Source: an uncultured Eubacteriales bacterium
GTDB lineage: Bacteria; Bacillota; Clostridia; Oscillospirales; Oscillospiraceae
Direction: 5' to 3'
DNA: 64,000 nt
NCBI GenBank assembly: GCA_900315595.1
Contig: OMZQ01000005.1
Coordinates: 37,153 to 101,152, forward strand
The notes under the pieces are model-generated. The model made no database searches and was not told the origin of the DNA. It was given only the letters and a program-made list of their open reading frames with translations. Shown piece by piece: positions 61,901-64,000 of the stretch (its first letter is position 1; the number at the start of each line of letters is the position of its first letter). Position numbers and translations under genes: made by a program.

Positions 61901-64000
61901 CTCCTCGGAGGCCTCGATTCCCGCCTGCTGCAGCCAGCGTTTCAGCGCGCTGGTCGTCAGATCCGGGTCGACCAGCTTGTCCAGAGAGATGTATTCAAAG
62001 GCAGCTTCGGCAATGCCGGCCGCCGTTGCGTGCATTCTGGCCTGATCGACCGTCATTCCGTTCTGAATGCACTGGGTGTAGTCGTCTGCTGCGGCGGAGG
62101 AACCCATCAGCGTGGTGCCGAGGACCTCGGCCACCTTCGCGGCAGCCTCGCTATAGTTCCCCAGGAGCATTGCAGGTGCGGCAATGGCCGCGCTCTGCAG
62201 GACGGACGCGCCCACCTGATAGGTGATCCCCGCCTGTCCCCTGCCGATAAACGGCACGTCGGAGGAGATCCCGCTCTCGTCGCCGCCCAGCGCCTCGATC
62301 CCGAACAGGCCGTTTCTCGCTGCGGAGGCTGCGCCGCCGGAAGTCAGCGCGTTTCCCGTCTTGCTCATGCCCTGGCCGACGGCTCCGTAGGGATCCAGAC
62401 CGGAGGCCAGCTTCAGCGCAGCGCCGCCCACCATGCCGACCGCGCGCCGTCCGAACTGCCAGCCGCTGTCCTTGTTGACCCAGTCGTAAATCTTCTGATA
62501 GGCCTCGTCTTCCGCGAGCTTGAGGTAGTATTGTGCAAGCTCCACGGCCTTTCCCGTGTCCTTTGCGGCGACCGCGTAGACGTTGTTCCGCAGCTCCTCC
62601 GGCAGGGCGTAGAAGCTGGATGAGAGCACCCAGCCCTTGTCCATCATCTCCTGGATGCCCACGCTGTCCGTCGGCGTGTTGTCAATCCGGATCTCTCGCT
62701 CCTTGACCTGACGGTGGCTCCCGTAGGACCGGACCGTCTTGGTGTTCTTGTAGCCGTTCTCCGCGAGCAGCTGGTCCTGCTGCTCGCGGAGTGCCTTTCT
62801 GCCGGCCTCGATGCTCGCGGGCGATTTGTTCGCCCGCTCCAGCTCGTGGATCGCCTTGGCCCGTTCCAGCGCTTCGATCTGGATTCCGGCTTCAATGCGC
62901 GCGCCTTCCATGCGGTCGGAATACTCCGGACCATTTTGATAATTTCGGAACTGCTCCGCGTACCGGTCCTTCTCGCCCTGGATATAGGCTGCACGCTCGG
63001 CGTCCGACTCTCCGGCGAACCTCGCCCGGCGCAGGTTGTTCAGGTACTCCGCCTCCTCCTCCGGGGTCCGCTCGAAGTAAGCGTTCCAGTTGGGATCGTT
63101 TGTGACGTTACGCATGGTTCTGCCTGCTACGTTGTCCATCACCGTCCTGCGGTTTTCGTAGGACTTCGCTGCGTTTTCGTACCGTTCCTGCTCGGCCCGG
63201 ATATAAGCTGCGCGCTCAGCGTCCGACTCTCCGGCGAACCTCGCCCGGCGCAGGTTGTTCAGGTACTCCGCCTCCTCCTCCGGGGTCCGGTTCACGTAGG
63301 CAGCACGGCCCGCCTCGTTCCGGTTGCCGTAGTCGTAATATGCGATCAGCTTGTCGATCTCGTCGTCGCTCTTCGTCAGGGCGTAGTATTCCGCCGGATT
63401 GGATTGCCGCAGGGCTTCGAGCTGGCGCTCGTACTCCTTCTGCCGGAGCGCCGAAGCGTTTCTCGCGTCCCGGTCCGCCGCGGCCACGTTTTCCATCGCC
63501 TTGCCGTACCTTGCCTGATCCCCGAACTGCGCGGCCTGCTTCGCGGCCTCGGCCCAGTAGTTCCGATTGCGGGCCGCCCGCTCCGGCGTTTCCGCCGCAA
63601 CCGGCTGCGACGCCTGCGGCCCCTTGTCGTAGCTCGCTCTCCACTGATCGGAGGACCTCTCGTAACCGCTCCGGCCCCGTTCCAGCATGGCGTCGTCCCC
63701 GATGGTTGCGCCGCGCTGATTCATGGCGGCGTAGTATTTCGCGTCCTCGGCGGCCTTGTATCGGTCGATTGCCGCCCGTGCCTCCGGCTCTGCCTCGGTG
63801 GTCGCCTCCATAAAGGATTCCGTCTTCCTCTGCAGGGCAGCCCGCCGGTTCGCCGCCGGCGCGCTGTACCTCCGGTTTTGCTCCTCCGCAATCCGCAGCC
63901 TGCGCTCCGTGTCCGATCTGCCGCTGGACGACGAAGCCGCAGACCGTCCGGTCTGCGTGCTCGTCGTGCCCTTCCCGGTGCTGGCCGACAACGTGTACAA
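52964..64000 (-). CDS. Giant phage-type polyvalent protein (5' end beyond window)
   Basis: The frame spans at least 3678 codons and is open at base 64000. Residue numbers below count from the edge. N-terminal repeats carry RTPEEEAEYLNNLRRARFAG twice (~237 and ~310). A glycine/alanine-rich hydrophobic region lies at ~520-640. HEDFH at 1125-1129 (with EEIFAD downstream) and HEIQH at 1422-1426 are two zincin-like HExxH sites. TAGEVEARDAASRR (~1530) is a polyvalent-protein motif. Residues ~1600-1720 (VVAYLTRKGVNHSGAGGR) resemble BECR-type phage nuclease domains. Charged helices follow (~1880-2250), an LPD38-like region (~2450-2760) and a hydrophobic TFVGVLSANVVYVVMKALIK (~2930). Three ~150-residue repeats lie at ~3150-3600 and an EF-hand-like DADQSGNINQDE at 3618-3629. 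Such proteins are packaged in virions and injected. Confidence 0.75.
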   Translation of the reverse strand: MYTLSASTGKGTTSTQTGRSAASSSSGRSDTERRLRIAEEQNRRYSAPAANRRAALQRKTESFMEATTEAEPEARAAIDRYKAAEDAKYYAAMNQRGATIGDDAMLERGRSGYERSSDQWRASYDKGPQASQPVAAETPERAARNRNYWAEAAKQAAQFGDQARYGKAMENVAAADRDARNASALRQKEYERQLEALRQSNPAEYYALTKSDDEIDKLIAYYDYGNRNEAGRAAYVNRTPEEEAEYLNNLRRARFAGESDAERAAYIRAEQERYENAAKSYENRRTVMDNVAGRTMRNVTNDPNWNAYFERTPEEEAEYLNNLRRARFAGESDAERAAYIQGEKDRYAEQFRNYQNGPEYSDRMEGARIEAGIQIEALERAKAIHELERANKSPASIEAGRKALREQQDQLLAENGYKNTKTVRSYGSHRQVKEREIRIDNTPTDSVGIQEMMDKGWVLSSSFYALPEELRNNVYAVAAKDTGKAVELAQYYLKLAEDEAYQKIYDWVNKDSGWQFGRRAVGMVGGAALKLASGLDPYGAVGQGMSKTGNALTSGGAASAARNGLFGIEALGGDESGISSDVPFIGRGQAGITYQVGASVLQSAAIAAPAMLLGNYSEAAAKVAEVLGTTLMGSSAAADDYTQCIQNGMTVDQARMHATAAGIAEAAFEYISLDKLVDPDLTTSALKRWLQQAGIEASEEVVTSIANRISDELLADIHGIESAVERRTRELMAEGLAYNAARGKAENEWLAEITQDGMSGFLSGLIMGGGSEIMRGVETFRLNRANRNTQTPTTLLQQEAATDSAELPGGTEQATVGVGSVQQNAAKAQNQQSTEMEQGRSDAQYMEPDELDSAIEYWSGLLESARGENNQEIVNRYAEYVAGLKQVQQERADLNQRRLEAGDDLGLAEGLGRVGVEQVNQRQAVTGSQADYGGQRMPATAEQNGGMNHERIQGGSQIGGDSRQIARAADDGQLAARAAGPADSGQRDAGLGTDRQAGGLGEGTGRSVAGGAAAQELYQLRNQVRALEAERRSAAQIGVAYGTKNESLRVVPEELYTSAMRAEQARAEENGVRLTYVTGGAIEIRGKGGRILKADGLHQVDADGASHIFARADSKRFTPEQLTRHEDFHDMVANNRGLLLDMVEALYETQGEEGVARLVDAYVTALDGCYGVYTEGMTEDDQRALAMLYLEEIFADQYASMNRSSGEARRAAELAGGVAQRFAGDIENARQNRAGIDRRNGPGTRLTYAGQNAETADVATLDEARQRIADGEDSETVRKETGWFRGMDGKWRFEIDDSSMEYRRQGDMQSMRDPEYREYLELWDKVVARLEGTEEEMERLRELDKRFSGVGRVAAYKLNNGSATLQDIIQHDALFEAYPMLKDVHVQFADLKPGVNASYDQKNNTIRISYELQGKPEETLIHEIQHAIQEIEGFAKGANAGYWAGRIQEDRAREISEAEEEVRRLFDALPDEVKDRVRAYNRASLNRDYDHAQQVEDQLYADGYGDMFSEYMDAVTFLDLERRRQQNNPISEDSADLYFRTAGEVEARDAASRRELPSEQRKDTRPDIDRKDVVFARPGTKSFDMANAPQKRSYIPYKDRAASDKIEKETAMSLIAKGKFTEISLADYSDLKKGVDWSDDKKDGKEAVKDILKPFIGQDLYFRDGSSTVVAYLTRKGVNHSGAGGRSLIKGALYSKFLELVSKAEYAYSTQHDPHAKQNPNLTPIAWDSYVATAYVDVKQEDGTITKERYDVVFKLESVAEDVRSRLNAMWTKKEAAVSHDIDTSEESDSALPNYEATTTSVSNIAEYDSDVKTEDQGIDWNGNWEEPEARLSAADADDDSLGVDWIGSREEGETKTQAVTATDAPHPSPAATHSPEGEGSETGGQAARVTENAQAMAREKKVSIAEKASIEGLKSRIESAEKRLGAYQILQQEGMMTDEIRAQMRDVQESLEIFRNALDDKKAKRKAAKEAEKNNKELRAQRKQARAAEKKALAKEAELQADKPRQARKEFRQDALNLFSVPAAKRQTLGNLLNRFADTVTEKGSVSEADRRDLFRQLYEAGVEVAQPEDYYRDIRDFVKSGRVYVPEDVRAEFGDDWDAFRKRAWGNGIYLTNDQNDRGADAWNAELAEVFPGSFDASETDARNMLENIVDLAEEGKAEFVSIEEMMRRNQDQYGVTVDQQMDELEQKVDHLIDTFAQKAELEQKVKKAGVMQLVKERQKNREIAAQQTQRKRENETRSQVMKQLQQLNKMRKKSAPEIQKQIDSIIGNLDTMARSISPAGLEDLQALSRKYMEAAEDPNFLGNPYVEARLARLNQVQLDDLEISDVIELGRTISALVKTVTDDKKLLTDARNKEVSEAASMAAKEIQSSEGSKGGKLRDFLGNEHLSPTREIQRLGGWVRGGQMEQLSRSLEDGGTRRMDYQRQATRIFDKFLADKANQKWLQTAQGKDAQWIKLTVPAGITGKDGALKIENVSFEITPMMRVGLLMHSRNVDNLRHIETGGIVIPNKEYYRKGDLANADAKGTRVKLRPETVRAIVRECTAQERAFAGLLEQYYDGLSKEKINEVSMQIDGFERAGGDHYYGIKVSRKFLAAQPEQIQRNLALDSIGSIVNERVHAGTPIILEDASKALEDHIDLISKYYGYTAAIRDFNAVMNYTFHESAKDGGTANAYAGSVKEILQDKWGSGAQKYLDKLLGDLQQSSGINETAAQFLAKLRGNLAGASLMFNPAVAVSQTASLPGAMQTLGLDGIVAALKPEKVDMGLIEKYSPVLWYRNQGNSTQELGDYMKEQGLEGKLPFFFNWIQKMDSWTIRRIWTGAEYRVSKDTDLSPGSKAEIDAGTDPYYQEVARVFQRAVYDTQPNYSEMQRPEILRSESDLTKMLTMYKTVPLQYYNMMYEAVGRLRADKARLKQDASAENKANYEQSKSFAAKTFVGVLSANVVYVVMKALIKGTIGGKKKKYLDDEGDLDAGKIFGGLGKDLIETYAGSIIGGSDLLTSAEKLFDAATTGSYSRYGGTEISALSAIEDTLGGLYNLAKEIHDQDLTGGLGAVKELAKQLSMDTGIPANNIETYLLGTMKWIAPEWVDRYENFFDEFERADLKGEHGRDLRAAIRVLMDNRTDGLKDETIDEIMRLWENGQNAAIPSAIPSKVSIEGEDVEIKGADRSAFRERWGQVIGESLEKLLASDAYEAADDKGKAKLIAKLYEYARQQAAAAVTERKLDAWVEFGKACEAAGIPLTDYLTVASVDKGKLKDMDGEALDSAIRSRMEFRVGDLDEKTLDELGRLFANGASGAIPSDVPTSVSVSGEERNLTPEERVAWLHAWKRIAGEGLEGLISSGAYKTADDAGKAKMLSALYDMARASASSEVVNGYAPDKWVSVGMEAAERGVPIDEYAAFHVGMSGLKTAEKLALIKGQSWSDNQKEFIWTELMATDTQYAKYQNLKNAGMKWADAMEQLGIGAASTTPSGLTDAQQAQYDKYWNEISGPATQQLLQNADYKKADKAGQAAFLDRLNDYAARVAKAKVLSGYDKGKWVECGERLVSAGVSLDDYIVYYEGTSDANNRAKYEALAKTGWTEKQKLIAMENISESVYNTGKIGRDYQVPLTEFLGGLANADADQSGNINQDEAEAWLDRTSLGWEDKAYLWQMLCYSSKWKNNPYSAKLGEEIWHSLHPDK
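53190..54560 (-). repeat. Three tandem ~150-residue protein repeats in the giant gene
   Basis: Each unit contains a motif like AYEAADDKGKAKLIAKLYEY, AYKTADDAGKAKMLSALYDM or DYKKADKAGQAAFLDRLNDY, followed ~25 residues later by a W-x-x-x-G motif and a (V/I)xLxDY or IDEY-type segment. The anchors lie near residues 3195, 3343 and 3498, a period close to 150. The units are diverged, so duplication is old. Confidence 0.75.
58360..58411. repeat. Dispersed palindromic (REP-like) repeat inside the giant ORF
   Basis: Two adjacent stems, CCCCCTCGGGGG-type (58366-58377) and GTCGCC-GCA-GGCGAC (58383-58397), followed by GGATGAGGGG, form a unit of a type I recognise as a dispersed intergenic repeat in gut Clostridia. 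Here it is read in frame as Pro/Ser/Ala/His-rich residues (HPSPAATHSPEGEGS) in a linker before a coiled-coil region. The recognition is from memory and not searched. Confidence 0.6.
63000..63289. repeat. Direct repeat of 71 identical bases, period 219
   Basis: Bases 63000-63070 and 63219-63289 are identical over 71 positions, and the flanks are similar. The spacing of 219 bases is 73 codons, so the giant protein has two in-frame copies of a ~73-residue unit. The exact identity points to a recent duplication or gene conversion. Confidence 0.9.

Larger units (their letters stand above)
52911..64000. mobile_element. Left end of a prophage-like element inserted in cotJC (right end outside window)
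   Basis: The left boundary is placed where cotJC homology stops, inside the codons for the conserved QYGGP motif. Everything from there to the window edge is one terminator and one giant ORF of phage polyvalent-protein character. An integrase, the second attachment site and the remainder of cotJC should lie beyond base 64000 if this is an integrated element; they cannot be seen. An alternative is decay of cotJC next to an old phage remnant. Confidence 0.6.

Noticed and set aside
52964..64000. Non-ribosomal peptide synthetase or adhesin as explanation for the giant ORF
   Set aside because: No adenylation, condensation or carrier motifs, no signal peptide visible and no sortase motif; the motifs fit phage polyvalent proteins better.

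Overview
The window looks like chromosomal DNA of an endospore-forming, moderately GC-rich gut-type Clostridium relative. My best guess is Oscillospirales (Oscillospiraceae/Ruminococcaceae-like), inferred rather than searched. The reasons are spore genes (yqfC/yqfD, a ylbJ-like gene, a cwlD-like amidase, cotJ), the Firmicutes order yqfC-yqfD-phoH-ybeY-era-yqzL-recO, SigA-type promoters with mostly 17-nt spacers, GGAGG ribosome-binding sites, and tight ATGA-type gene overlaps.

Layout. (1) 1-9.8 kb: a plus-strand surface-polysaccharide operon with three GT4 glycosyltransferases, a Wzy-like polymerase, a Wzx-like flippase, a LicD/IspD-like/SDR trio that probably makes and transfers a CDP-activated polyol or alcohol phosphate, and a VanZ-like protein, ended by a bidirectional terminator. 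(2) 9.85-19.5 kb: a lone minus-strand nucleotidyltransferase, then pepD, a MATE exporter and an ABC exporter, then an amino-sugar operon (NahK-like kinase, odd ROK protein, nagA). (3) 19.6-26.0 kb: a complete minus-strand histidine-degradation operon (hutH-hutU-hutI-ftcD-fchA) leading to glutamate and methenyl-THF. (4) 26.2-37.7 kb: GtrA, a Cys-rich small protein, a YlbJ-like protein, then the conserved housekeeping/sporulation string yqfC to mutS2 and a FeoA-FeoB fusion. (5) 37.7-49.6 kb: L-cysteine desulfidase, tRNA-Val(CAC), an AT-richer NUDIX gene, two small membrane proteins, xerD, a PqqD/S26-peptidase/PglF-like group, a lipoprotein, an SLH protein and a second tyrosine recombinase. (6) 49.6-52.9 kb: minus-strand cwlD-radA-DUF6935 and, divergently, a cotJ operon in which CotJA and CotJB are fused in one ORF.

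The most interesting point is the right edge. CotJC begins normally but loses homology after about 31-32 codons, inside its conserved QYGGP motif, and stops six codons later. Immediately beyond lies the 3' end of a single giant minus-strand ORF (at least 3678 codons, open at the window edge). It has the character of a phage/mobile-element polyvalent protein: two separate HExxH zincin-like motifs, a nuclease-like region, long charged helices, hydrophobic segments, three ~150-residue C-terminal repeats and a terminal EF-hand-like loop. The simplest reading is a prophage or similar element inserted in cotJC. Because cotJ is a mother-cell spore-coat operon, this could be a skin-like element excised during sporulation to restore the gene. 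The other element end, an integrase and the 3' part of cotJC would have to lie beyond base 64000, so this part is a hypothesis.
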